DNA of 6,711 bases from Alphaproteobacteria bacterium (lineage in GTDB: Bacteria; Pseudomonadota; Alphaproteobacteria; Sphingomonadales; Sphingomonadaceae): NCBI GenBank assembly GCA_018970965.1, contig JAGWVG010000095.1, forward strand, positions 1-6,711, written 5' to 3'. The position numbers and the translations under genes are program-made. Positions 1 through 6,711 of the stretch are shown here, in pieces. The number at the start of each line of letters is the position of its first letter. Within the stretch, counting starts at the first letter, position 1. The notes beneath the pieces were generated by a model. The model did no database searches. It was not told the DNA's origin and saw only the letters and a program-made list of their open reading frames with translations.

Positions 1-153
1 GATCAGGCCATTGAAGCCAGCCACATTTTCAACGTGCTGAATGCGCGCGGTGTGATCTCGGTCGCGGAACGCCAAGCCTATATTGGCCGCGTGCGTGATC
101 TGGCGAAAGGCAGCTGTGCTGCCTGGATGGAAAAAAACGGGTGGGAGGCGTAA
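1..153 (+). CDS. glyQ: Glycine--tRNA ligase alpha subunit, C-terminal end (partial, 5' end outside the window)
   Basis: The reading frame is open from base 1 and ends at TAA 151-153, giving the last 50 residues. The alpha chain holds the class II catalytic core of the bacterial alpha2-beta2 glycyl-tRNA synthetase, which charges tRNA-Gly with glycine in the cytoplasm using ATP. Visible here are the family's C-terminal helices: an [17 protein letters not shown] stretch, then [14 protein letters not shown], ending in a short Trp-containing tail with a Cys. The catalytic motifs lie upstream and cannot be seen. The identification is supported by complete glyS starting one base after the stop, which is the normal glyQ-glyS arrangement. 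The coding frame is intact, with no sign of decay. Confidence 0.93.
   Translation, partial: DQAIEASHIFNVLNARGVISVAERQAYIGRVRDLAKGSCAAWMEKNGWEA
143..148 (+). promoter_or_regulatory. Shine-Dalgarno of glyS inside the glyQ 3' end
   Basis: GGGAGG lies 6 bases before the ATG at 155 and within the last codons of glyQ. It decides the glyS start, because the longer in-frame possibility (TTG at 83) lies well inside glyQ and would add 24 residues unrelated to the GlyS N-terminus. The arrangement suggests translational coupling of the alpha and beta chains, which are needed in equal amounts. Confidence 0.8.
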
Positions 154-154
154 G

Positions 155-2206
155 ATGACTGACTTCCTGCTAGAACTTCTCTCCGAAGAAATCCCTGCGC
201 GCATGCAAGATAAAGCGCGGGAAGATTTGACGCGCTTGTTTTCTGCTGAGTTGGAACGGGCGGGCCTGAAAGCGGCTGACCTTATCACTTACGCCACGCC
301 GCGCCGTTTGGCGTTGATTGCCAAGGACTTGCCCCTCGAAACACATGCTGTGCGTGAAGAAACCAAAGGCCCTAAAGTTGGTGCGCCACCCCAGGCGCTC
401 GAGGGCTTTTTGCGCAAAACCGGGCTGACGCAAGACCAGCTTGAAGAGCGCGACGGCACCTATTTCGCCATTGTTGAAAAGCCGGGCCGCAAGACGGCGG
501 GCGTTCTGGCAGACGCGATTCCAGCGATCATCCGCGCCTTCCCATGGCCCAAATCCCAGCGTTGGGGAGAGGCCTCCCGCTCGACCGAGAGCTTGCGCTG
601 GGTGCGCCCCTTGCAAGGCATCATCGCATTGTTGGGCGATGATCTTGTGCCCTGCGAAATTGATGGGATTGTCAGTGGCTGTACCACGATTGGCCATCGT
701 TTCCACCACAAGGGCCCGGTCACCATTGGCAATGCTGCAGATTATGCGAGCAAGCTGCGTGCAGCGCATGTGATTGTTGATCAGGAAGAACGCCGCACGA
801 TCATCCGTGAAGGCGCGCAAAAGGCCGCCGCTGCCGCTGGCCTGACCTTGGTGGCGGATGAAGGCCTTGTGATTGAAAATGCGGGCCTCACCGAATGGCC
901 TGTGCCCTTGCTTGGCCGGTTTGACCCAGACTTTTTGAGCGTGCCCGAAGAAGTCATTCAGCTGACCGCGCGCGTGAACCAGAAATATTTCATCTGCCGC
1001 GATGCGGGCGGAAAGCTTGCCAACGCCTTTGTCTGCACGGCCAATATCAGTGCGCATGATGGCGGGGCATCCATCATCGCGGGCAATGAAAAGGTTCTGG
1101 CCGCCCGCCTGTCCGACGCACGCTTTTTTTACGAGACGGACTTGAAAGTTCCGCTGGAAAAGCAGGCGGAAAAGCTGAAGGATATTGTTTTCCACGAAAA
1201 GCTGGTGACTGTTGCCGCGCGGGTGCGCCGGATGGAAGCCATTGCGAAGTCTTTGGCGTCCGTCATCCCGGCGTGCGATGCTCAGGCTGCCGGAGCCGCT
1301 GCAGCACTTGCCAAGTCTGATCTTGTGACAGGCATGGTAGGTGAGTTTCCTGAACTTCAAGGGCTGATGGGCGGCTATTATGCAGCCGCACAGGGCAAGC
1401 CCGCACTGGTCGCCGAGGCCATTCGCGATCATTACAAGCCTGTGGGGGCGAGTGACAGCGTGCCATCCGCGCCAGTCAGTGTGGCTGTGGCTCTGGCCGA
1501 AAAGCTCGATACGCTGACAGGCTTTTTCGCGGTGGATGAAAAGCCAACGGGCTCAAAAGATCCGTTCGCATTGCGTCGCGCAGCTTTGGCTGTGATCCGC
1601 TTGATCACCGAAAACAACCTGCGCTTGCGACTGGGTTCGACCTTTTCCGAGGTCGCAAAGCTATATGCCGCAGATGGCATTGCCACTGCCGATCCTTCTG
1701 CCGATTTGCTCGACTTTTTTGCAGACCGCCTCAAAGTCCAGCAGCGCGAGGCGGGTGTGCGTCATGATCTCATCGACGCGGTGTTCGCGCTGGGCGGTGA
1801 GGATGATCTTGTTCGCTTGCTTGCGCGGGTTACGGCGCTGCAATCCTTCGTCACAACTGAAGACGGCACCAATTTGCTCGCAGCCTATAAGCGCGCGGCG
1901 AATATCCTGAAGTCCGCGCCAGATGCTACTGCCTTAGCACCGTCGGGCGACTTGCTGGTGGCAGAAAGCGCATTGCTCTCGGCTCTTGATGCAGCTGAAC
2001 CCAAAGCGGCCTCTGCCGTTGAAAATGAACAGTTTGAAGCCGCGATGGCGGCTTTGGCTTCCCTTCGCGCGCCGATCGATGGCTTCTTCGATGGCGTGAT
2101 GGTGAATGATGAAGACCCCGCAAAACGCGCCTTCAGGCTCGGTTTGCTCTCGCGCTTCCGTGATGCGGTCCACCGCGTGGCGGATTTTTCAAGGATTGAA
2201 GGGTGA
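155..2206 (+). CDS. glyS: Glycine--tRNA ligase beta subunit
   Basis: This is the beta chain of the heterotetrameric bacterial glycyl-tRNA synthetase. It binds tRNA-Gly and is needed by the alpha chain for aminoacylation in the cytoplasm. From ATG 155 the product has 683 residues, close to the usual length of about 690. It opens with the family signature DFLLELLSEEIPARM. The first half holds the B3/B4-like and HD-like regions typical of tRNA-synt_2f proteins, including RFFYETDLKVPLEKQ followed by FHEKL (His347) and KSDLVTGMVGEFPELQG (around 387-403). Next comes the conserved AVALAEKLDTLTGFFAV block with SKDPFALRRAALA. The C-terminal part, roughly from 540, is the DALR-type anticodon-binding domain, with KRAANIL near 579-585. 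The gene is intact, follows glyQ by one base and precedes ppdK by 48 bases, which suggests one operon. One unusual point is Val351 in the place where a Gly is expected (FHEKL-V-T). Confidence 0.96.
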   Translation: MTDFLLELLSEEIPARMQDKAREDLTRLFSAELERAGLKAADLITYATPRRLALIAKDLPLETHAVREETKGPKVGAPPQALEGFLRKTGLTQDQLEERDGTYFAIVEKPGRKTAGVLADAIPAIIRAFPWPKSQRWGEASRSTESLRWVRPLQGIIALLGDDLVPCEIDGIVSGCTTIGHRFHHKGPVTIGNAADYASKLRAAHVIVDQEERRTIIREGAQKAAAAAGLTLVADEGLVIENAGLTEWPVPLLGRFDPDFLSVPEEVIQLTARVNQKYFICRDAGGKLANAFVCTANISAHDGGASIIAGNEKVLAARLSDARFFYETDLKVPLEKQAEKLKDIVFHEKLVTVAARVRRMEAIAKSLASVIPACDAQAAGAAAALAKSDLVTGMVGEFPELQGLMGGYYAAAQGKPALVAEAIRDHYKPVGASDSVPSAPVSVAVALAEKLDTLTGFFAVDEKPTGSKDPFALRRAALAVIRLITENNLRLRLGSTFSEVAKLYAADGIATADPSADLLDFFADRLKVQQREAGVRHDLIDAVFALGGEDDLVRLLARVTALQSFVTTEDGTNLLAAYKRAANILKSAPDATALAPSGDLLVAESALLSALDAAEPKAASAVENEQFEAAMAALASLRAPIDGFFDGVMVNDEDPAKRAFRLGLLSRFRDAVHRVADFSRIEG

Positions 2207-2209
2207 TGC

Positions 2210-2238
2210 GGCGGGGGTAATTCGCCTGCCGCCCCGCC
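2210..2238 (+). other. Small GC-rich inverted repeat between glyS and ppdK
   Basis: GGCGGGG (2210-2216) can pair with CCCCGCC (2232-2238), a perfect 7-bp stem with a 15-base loop, just before the ppdK ribosome binding site. No T-run follows, so it is not a standard Rho-independent terminator. It could be an mRNA processing or attenuation element, or a chance pairing in GC-rich DNA. The rest of the 48-base gap shows no clear promoter. Confidence 0.25.
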
Positions 2239-2244
2239 CGAACT

Positions 2245-2250
2245 GGGAGG
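2245..2250 (+). promoter_or_regulatory. Shine-Dalgarno of ppdK
   Basis: GGGAGG ends 4 bases before ATG 2255. It is a strong match at short spacing. It supports that ATG as the start and shows that ppdK initiates independently of the glyS stop at 2206. Confidence 0.75.
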
Positions 2251-2254
2251 ACGC

Positions 2255-4915
2255 ATGACGCAGTTTGTCTACCGCTTTGGCGGGGGTGTTTCGGACGGGG
2301 ATAACTCAACGCGCGGCAATAAGAATTTGCTGGGCGGCAAGGGCGCGAATTTGGATGGCATGGCGGCGATTGGCCTGCCGGTGCCACCGGGCTTCACCAT
2401 CACCACCGAAATGTGCACCCTTTATTATGCGGAAGGGCAAACATTCCCCGCCAGCGTCCGCGCTGAAGTGGCGGGCGGCATCGCGCATATTGAAGCAGTG
2501 ACGGGCAAAAAATTTGGCGATGCGGCCGACCCGCTGCTCGTCTCGGTTCGCTCTGGCGCGCGCGTTTCCATGCCGGGGATGATGGATACGGTTCTCAACC
2601 TTGGCTTGAATGATGAAACTGTCAAAGGCTTGGCAGCTTCATCGGGCGATGCGCGCTTTGCTTGGGACAGCTATCGCCGGTTCATTCAGATGTATTCCGA
2701 CGTTGTGCTGGGGCTGGATCATGGCGCGTTTGAAGAAGCGCTGGAAATCGCCAAGGAAGATCGCGGCTATTATCTCGATACGGATATGGCCGCCGAAGAT
2801 TGGCAGGCCCTGGTCAGTGAATTTAAGGCACTGGTGGAAAAGGAATGGGGCAAGCCTTTTCCGCAAGATGTGCAGGATCAGCTCTGGGGCGCAGTTGGTG
2901 CCGTTTTCGGCTCTTGGGAGTCAGAACGCGCCAAGGTCTATCGCCGGTTGAATGGCATTCCGGGCGATTGGGGCACGGCTGTCAACGTGCAAGCCATGGT
3001 CTTTGGCAATATGGGGGATACGTCCGCCACGGGTGTTGCCTTTACGCGCGATCCGGCGACGGGCGAAAATGCCTATTATGGCGAATTTCTGATCAACGCG
3101 CAGGGGGAAGATGTCGTCGCGGGCATCCGCACTCCGCAATATCTGACCAAAGCCGCGCGTGAACGCGCCAATGCCAAGCCGCTGTCGATGGAAGAAGCGA
3201 TGCCCGAAGTATATGGGCAATTGGCCGACGTATTCCGCATCTTGGAAACGCATTACCGCGATATGCAGGACATTGAGTTTACCGTGGAACGCGGCAAGCT
3301 GTGGATGCTGCAAACCCGGTCGGGCAAGCGCACCGCCAAAGCCGCGCTGAAAATTGCGGTGGATATGGCAAGCGAAGGGCTGATCACGCGGGAGGAAGCG
3401 ATCTTGCGGGTAGAGCCTGCGGCGCTTGACCAACTGCTTCACCCCACGCTTGATCCCAGTGCCAAGCGCGATGTGTTGACCAAGGGGCTTCCCGCATCGC
3501 CGGGGGCGGCTTCGGGAAAAATCGTTTTTGATGCCGATAGTGCAGAAAAGGCAGCAGCAAATGGCGAGAGCGTCATTCTGGTGCGCGTTGAAACCAGCCC
3601 AGAAGATATTCATGGCATGCATGCCGCCAAGGGCATTCTTACCGCGCGCGGCGGGATGACAAGCCACGCTGCAGTGGTGGCACGTGGCATGGGGCGGCCC
3701 TGTGTTTCCGGCGCTGGCGGGATTGTAATTGATGCCAAAGGCAAAACGCTGCGCGTGGTCGAGCGTCAGTTGGGCGAGGGCGATATTCTAACGCTTGATG
3801 GCGCGACAGGCGAAGTGATGGCAGGTGCCGTCGCGACTGTTCAGCCCGAACTGGCGGGCGATTTCGGGACGCTGATGGCCTGGGCGGATGATGTGCGCCG
3901 CATGAAAGTGCGCACCAATGCCGAAACCCCGCAAGATGCGCAGACCGCGCGAGATTTTGGCGCAGAGGGCATTGGGCTATGCCGCACCGAACATATGTTC
4001 TTTGATGCTGCGCGGATCACGGCTGTGCGCCAGATGATCTTAGCCGATAGCGAGAAAGGCCGCCGCGCAGCGCTTGACAAGCTGCTTCCCGAACAGCGCG
4101 AAGATTTCCGCCAGATTTTTGAGGTGATGGCTGGCTTGCCCGTCACAATTCGTCTGCTTGATCCGCCCCTGCATGAATTTTTGCCGCATCAGGAAAGCGA
4201 ATTTACCGAAGTGGCAGCTGCGGCAGGGGTGGATGTTGAACAGCTGAAGCGCCGCGCCGCCGATTTGTTTGAATTTAACCCAATGCTCGGCCATCGCGGC
4301 TGTCGCTTGGGCGTGACGTATCCCGAAATCTACGAAATGCAGGCGCGCGCCATTTTTGAAGCGGCTTGTGCGCTGAATGTCGCACCGGTGCCTGAAATCA
4401 TGGTCCCTCTTGTTGGCACCAAGCGCGAGCTTGAGCTGATGAAGGATGTGATTGATCGCACGGCGGAGGCTGTCTTTTCTGAACAGGGTAAGCGCATTGT
4501 CTATCTGGTCGGCACTATGATTGAGCTGCCGCGTGCTGCGCTGAAGGCCGGAGAAATTGCTGAAGTCGGGGCATTTTTTAGCTTTGGCACCAATGATTTG
4601 ACGCAGACAACCCTGGGCGTCTCACGCGATGATGCGAGCCGTTTCCTAACGGCCTATGTTGATAAGGGGATTTACGCGCAAGACCCCTTTGTCACGCTGG
4701 ATGTCGATGGCGTGGGCGAGCTCATTGCATTGGCGGCAGAGCGCGGGCGCAAGACACGCAGCGACATTAAGCTGGGGATTTGCGGTGAACATGGCGGTGA
4801 CCCGAAGTCGATTGCCTTTTGCGAAACAATTGGCCTCGATTATGTCTCTGCCTCGCCCTATCGCGTGCCAATTGCGCGACTGGCAGCGGCTCAGGCGGCG
4901 TTGCGAGGCGCATAA
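2255..4915 (+). CDS. ppdK: Pyruvate, phosphate dikinase
   Basis: This enzyme reversibly converts pyruvate, ATP and phosphate into phosphoenolpyruvate, AMP and pyrophosphate, in the cytoplasm at the pyruvate/PEP node. The 886-residue product has the family's normal length and all three domains. The N-terminal ATP-grasp domain (about 1-360) shows NLLGGKGANL (Lys29), SVRSGARVSMPGMMDT (Arg99) and, near its end, DIEF (Glu341) and MLQTRSGKR (Gln353, Arg355). The swivelling phosphohistidine domain (about 410-520) shows LPASPGAASGK and GGMTSHAAVVARGMGRPCVSG, with His471 as phosphate carrier and Thr469 beside it, the position that DUF299-type regulatory kinases modify in relatives. The C-terminal PEP/pyruvate barrel (about 540-886) shows LCRTEHMFF (Arg577), RLLDPPLHEFLP (Arg633), MIELPRAAL (Glu757), GTNDLTQ (Asn780, Asp781) and GICGEHGGDP (Cys843, the expected acid/base). 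It is PPDK rather than PEP synthase, judging by length and motif wording. It lies downstream of glyS and is probably cotranscribed. No regulator gene is present in the window. Confidence 0.97.
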   Translation: MTQFVYRFGGGVSDGDNSTRGNKNLLGGKGANLDGMAAIGLPVPPGFTITTEMCTLYYAEGQTFPASVRAEVAGGIAHIEAVTGKKFGDAADPLLVSVRSGARVSMPGMMDTVLNLGLNDETVKGLAASSGDARFAWDSYRRFIQMYSDVVLGLDHGAFEEALEIAKEDRGYYLDTDMAAEDWQALVSEFKALVEKEWGKPFPQDVQDQLWGAVGAVFGSWESERAKVYRRLNGIPGDWGTAVNVQAMVFGNMGDTSATGVAFTRDPATGENAYYGEFLINAQGEDVVAGIRTPQYLTKAARERANAKPLSMEEAMPEVYGQLADVFRILETHYRDMQDIEFTVERGKLWMLQTRSGKRTAKAALKIAVDMASEGLITREEAILRVEPAALDQLLHPTLDPSAKRDVLTKGLPASPGAASGKIVFDADSAEKAAANGESVILVRVETSPEDIHGMHAAKGILTARGGMTSHAAVVARGMGRPCVSGAGGIVIDAKGKTLRVVERQLGEGDILTLDGATGEVMAGAVATVQPELAGDFGTLMAWADDVRRMKVRTNAETPQDAQTARDFGAEGIGLCRTEHMFFDAARITAVRQMILADSEKGRRAALDKLLPEQREDFRQIFEVMAGLPVTIRLLDPPLHEFLPHQESEFTEVAAAAGVDVEQLKRRAADLFEFNPMLGHRGCRLGVTYPEIYEMQARAIFEAACALNVAPVPEIMVPLVGTKRELELMKDVIDRTAEAVFSEQGKRIVYLVGTMIELPRAALKAGEIAEVGAFFSFGTNDLTQTTLGVSRDDASRFLTAYVDKGIYAQDPFVTLDVDGVGELIALAAERGRKTRSDIKLGICGEHGGDPKSIAFCETIGLDYVSASPYRVPIARLAAAQAALRGA

Positions 4916-4923
4916 CGCCCCGC
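4903..4923 (+). terminator. Imperfect hairpin at the ppdK stop codon, possible weak terminator
   Basis: GCGAGGCG (4903-4910) pairs with CGCCCCGC (4916-4923) in 7 of 8 positions (one A-C mismatch), around the loop CATAA that contains the ppdK TAA at 4913-4915. It sits at the end of the + strand operon, where a terminator would be expected, next to the convergent tadC end at 4937. Only TAAATCT follows on the + strand, not a real U-run, and nothing T-rich follows on the - strand. It is therefore a weak candidate, perhaps a 3'-end stabilising stem or a chance structure. Confidence 0.3.
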
Positions 4924-4936
4924 TAAATCTCGACCA

Positions 4937-5935
4937 CTAATGGAGTGTCCGGATCATCGTACAGGCGGCCGGTGCTACCAGAATGACAAAGATTGGCGGC
5001 ACAAGAAAGAACATCATCGGGATGGTCATCAGCACGGGCAGCCGCGCCGCCCGCGCCTCTGCATCCATCATGCGTTCGTGACGGAATTCCGCCGATAGGA
5101 CGCGCAGAGCAGAGGCAAGCGGCGTGCCGTATTTTTCGGTTTGGATCAGCGTCGTCGCAACAGCATTGGCTGTTTTTAGCGGCACGCGTTGGGAAAAATT
5201 CTGAAACGCTGTGCGGCGATCTGACGTAAAGTTCAATTCAATGGCAAGCAGGCCCATCTCATCGGCCATTTCCGGAAATGGTTTTGCCAATTCTCGCGCA
5301 ACGCGTTTCAATGCGGCATCGATTGTCAAACCGGCTTCGGCACAGATGACCATCAAATCAAGTGTGTCAGGAAAAGCGAGGCGGATGGCCTCAATGCGGC
5401 TGCGCGCCTGGCGGTCTAGGATGAGGTCTGGCAACAAATAGCAGAGATAAAAAATGGCCGATGGGAAAAAGAAGCGCTTTAGAGGGCTCATGCCATCGCC
5501 ATAGCCAAGGCCAAAAATCGCAAAAACTGCGATGCCCCCAATCAGCAGCGGGATTAAAAGCCGTGCCAGAATAATCAGCACCGCCAAATCGCGTGAACGA
5601 TAGCCGGCTCTGCTTAGCGTCAGCTCGATCGTCTTTACCTGAGATTCCTGAAGCAATTTTAGCCGGTCCATTGCGATACGAATTTTGGAACGGCGGGCGC
5701 TTTGTGATCTTTGTCGGTTGGAGCGATCCGTGCGGCGTTCGGGCTGGCGATCTGGCTGACTGGCGAGCATTTTGCGCCGCTCTTCCAATGATTTTAGTCG
5801 GCCCGCCATAGGGCTGCGGCTCGTAAATGCGGCGTAAATGGCGAGCGCCAATGCACAGCTGGCGATGACAGACAGAATCTGCGCAGCCCGGATGGGATCA
5901 GCCATGAGAAATGTGAATGAGTGAACCGCAGTCAC
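4937..5935 (-). CDS. tadC: Tad/Flp pilus inner-membrane platform protein TadC (T2SF family)
   Basis: TadC is thought to form, with TadB, the inner-membrane platform on which the TadA ATPase drives assembly of Flp pili, used for surface attachment. From the GTG at 5935 it has 332 residues, normal for TadC. In order: a first membrane segment at about 17-37; an Arg-rich hydrophilic cytoplasmic stretch at about 46-86; membrane segments at about 117-142 and 155-173; a T2SF domain from about 188, starting FPDTLDLMVICAEAGLTID and containing IQTEKYGTPLASALRVLSAEFR; and a final hydrophobic segment (MTIPMMFFLVPPIFVILVAP) before a short tail ending in TAG. The GTG start has a good Shine-Dalgarno (TAAGGA, 7-base spacing) overlapping the tadB stop. 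An ATG at 5905 would give 322 residues but has no clear ribosome site. The gene is cotranscribed with tadB upstream and converges on ppdK. The family call is firm; TadC rather than another T2SF type follows from the motifs and from tadB beside it. Confidence 0.92.
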   Translation of the reverse strand: MTAVHSFTFLMADPIRAAQILSVIASCALALAIYAAFTSRSPMAGRLKSLEERRKMLASQPDRQPERRTDRSNRQRSQSARRSKIRIAMDRLKLLQESQVKTIELTLSRAGYRSRDLAVLIILARLLIPLLIGGIAVFAIFGLGYGDGMSPLKRFFFPSAIFYLCYLLPDLILDRQARSRIEAIRLAFPDTLDLMVICAEAGLTIDAALKRVARELAKPFPEMADEMGLLAIELNFTSDRRTAFQNFSQRVPLKTANAVATTLIQTEKYGTPLASALRVLSAEFRHERMMDAEARAARLPVLMTIPMMFFLVPPIFVILVAPAACTMIRTLH

Positions 5936-5942
5936 GCCATCA

Positions 5943-5948
5943 TCCTTA
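5943..5948 (-). promoter_or_regulatory. Shine-Dalgarno of tadC overlapping the tadB stop codon
   Basis: Read on the - strand, TAAGGA begins with the TAA stop of tadB (5948-5946) and lies 7 bases before GTG at 5935-5933. This favours the GTG as the tadC start and points to coupled translation of tadB and tadC. Confidence 0.6.
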
Positions 5949-6711
5949 AATTTTGGGATTGGCCATTTTGATAAGGACGGCAACGCCCATCATCATCCAG
6001 CAAAATGCACCTATGCCGACATGTTTTAGCTCTGCGTCTTTCAGGAAAGGCGCAAGATAGGTGGGGTTAGTCGCTTCAATGGCCGCAACGATCATGAATG
6101 GCAGCATGCTCATAAAGATGCTGGTCGTCCGGGCCTCCGATGAAATAGCTTTTACTTTCAGCTTCATTTGCCCACGTTTGCGCAGCACATCTGAAAGGTT
6201 GCTCAGCGTTTCGCCTATATTGCCGCCAGTCTCTCGTTGGACGGAAATGGAAATGCAGAAGAACTGAAATTCTGGAACAGCAATGCGTTCCCCCACCTGC
6301 GCCAAGGCTTCGTCAAGTGTGCGTCCAATGCGCACGGCATCGCTGACGGACTGAAACTCATCGCGCACAGGGCCTTCCAGCTCCGTTGCAATAACTTCAA
6401 TTGTCTGTGAAATCGGAAGGCCTGATTTGATGCCGCGGGCCATTAAATCGATGGCAACAGGAAAGCCTTCCATGAATTTGCGCACCCGCCTCGCTTTCAT
6501 TATGCGCACTAGGCCAAGCCCCATCCCCAGCGCGACTATGCAGCCAAATATCAATGCGATGGCAATGCTGACACCGCAAAGGCTGAGAGCGATGGCAAGG
6601 AAGACAGCGCCTGCGAGGATGCCGCCAGCAAAGGCCTCAGGTGTCCAGTTTTGGCCCGCTCTGCGCAATTCTTCTTCAACGACTTCGCGGTTGGGTACCA
6701 GCTGTGCAAAG
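5946..6711 (-). CDS. tadB: Tad/Flp pilus inner-membrane platform protein TadB (T2SF family), C-terminal part (partial, 5' end outside the window)
   Basis: The frame stays open to the window edge, so about 254 C-terminal residues are visible of a protein usually a little over 300 long. The TTG at 6668 is internal: the codons before it read on as FAQLVPNREVVEEELRRAGQ, a normal TadB-like amphipathic stretch leading to the first membrane region. In order: two adjacent membrane segments (ILAGAVFLAIALSLCGV, then IALIFGCIVALGMGLGLV); a T2SF domain beginning FPVAIDLMARGIKSGLPISQ and including VQRETGGNIGETLSNLSDVL, a wording typical of TadB; then two C-terminal membrane segments (SMLPFMIVAAIEA and FCWMMMGVAVLIKM) ending MANPKI and TAA. 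Its role is as partner of TadC in the inner-membrane platform of the Flp pilus machine. The next gene upstream, outside the window, would be expected to be the TadA/CpaF ATPase. Confidence 0.92.
   Translation of the reverse strand, partial: FAQLVPNREVVEEELRRAGQNWTPEAFAGGILAGAVFLAIALSLCGVSIAIALIFGCIVALGMGLGLVRIMKARRVRKFMEGFPVAIDLMARGIKSGLPISQTIEVIATELEGPVRDEFQSVSDAVRIGRTLDEALAQVGERIAVPEFQFFCISISVQRETGGNIGETLSNLSDVLRKRGQMKLKVKAISSEARTTSIFMSMLPFMIVAAIEATNPTYLAPFLKDAELKHVGIGAFCWMMMGVAVLIKMANPKI

Noticed and set aside
83..154. N-terminal extension of glyS from a TTG at 83
   Set aside because: The added 24 residues do not resemble GlyS and overlap glyQ coding. The ATG at 155 has the strong Shine-Dalgarno and begins the conserved N-terminus.
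1125..1135. Run of T in glyS as a possible frameshift site or internal terminator
   Set aside because: The frame continues through it with conserved residues (RFFYETD), and no GC-rich stem precedes it.
170..1432. A 420-codon open frame on the - strand, opposite glyS
   Set aside because: It lies fully antisense to well-conserved glyS, has no recognisable domain and a His/Cys/Arg-rich composition typical of mirror frames in GC-rich genes. It is a by-product of glyS codon use.
2921..3667. A 248-codon open frame on the - strand, opposite ppdK
   Set aside because: It is antisense to conserved PPDK motifs, with no recognisable family and no convincing ribosome site. It is treated as a shadow of ppdK.
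5946..6668. tadB as a complete 240-residue protein starting at TTG 6668
   Set aside because: The frame stays open and TadB-like in composition up to the window edge. The visible part is too short for TadB and lacks its N-terminal region, so it is a partial gene.
1..6711. Search by eye for a mobile element, CRISPR array, tRNA, toxin-antitoxin pair or defence system
   Set aside because: The window is almost fully occupied by five housekeeping or pilus genes, with non-coding gaps of about 50 bases or less. No repeat array, RNA gene or extra small gene could be supported.

Overview
This window looks like ordinary chromosomal DNA of an alphaproteobacterium, moderately GC-rich. A sphingomonad-type organism is my best guess. 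That guess rests on the gene order glyQ-glyS-ppdK, the look of the proteins and the neighbouring Tad pilus genes, and it was not tested by any search.

Left part, + strand (1 to about 4915): the 3' end of glyQ (glycyl-tRNA synthetase alpha chain), complete glyS (beta chain) and complete ppdK (pyruvate, phosphate dikinase). glyQ and glyS are separated by one base, and the glyS ribosome binding site lies inside the end of glyQ. ppdK follows glyS after 48 bases and has its own strong Shine-Dalgarno. No promoter is evident between them, so the three genes probably form one transcription unit. An imperfect hairpin carries the ppdK stop codon in its loop.

Right part, - strand (4937 to 6711): tadC and then, upstream of it on the same strand, the 3' part of tadB, which runs off the window edge. 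Both encode inner-membrane platform proteins of the type II secretion F (T2SF) family, used by Tad/Flp pilus machines. tadC very probably starts at a GTG whose Shine-Dalgarno overlaps the tadB stop codon, so translation of the two is closely linked. tadC and ppdK converge, with 21 bases between their stop codons.

The two halves are functionally unrelated: protein synthesis and central carbon metabolism on one strand, and surface pilus assembly on the other. I see no mobile element, CRISPR array, RNA gene, long repeat or broken gene. Almost every base is coding, and the only non-coding gaps are a few to about 50 bases long. I found no convincing new biological system. The findings are modest points about start sites, hairpins, motif variants and the metabolic logic of the glyS-ppdK pairing.
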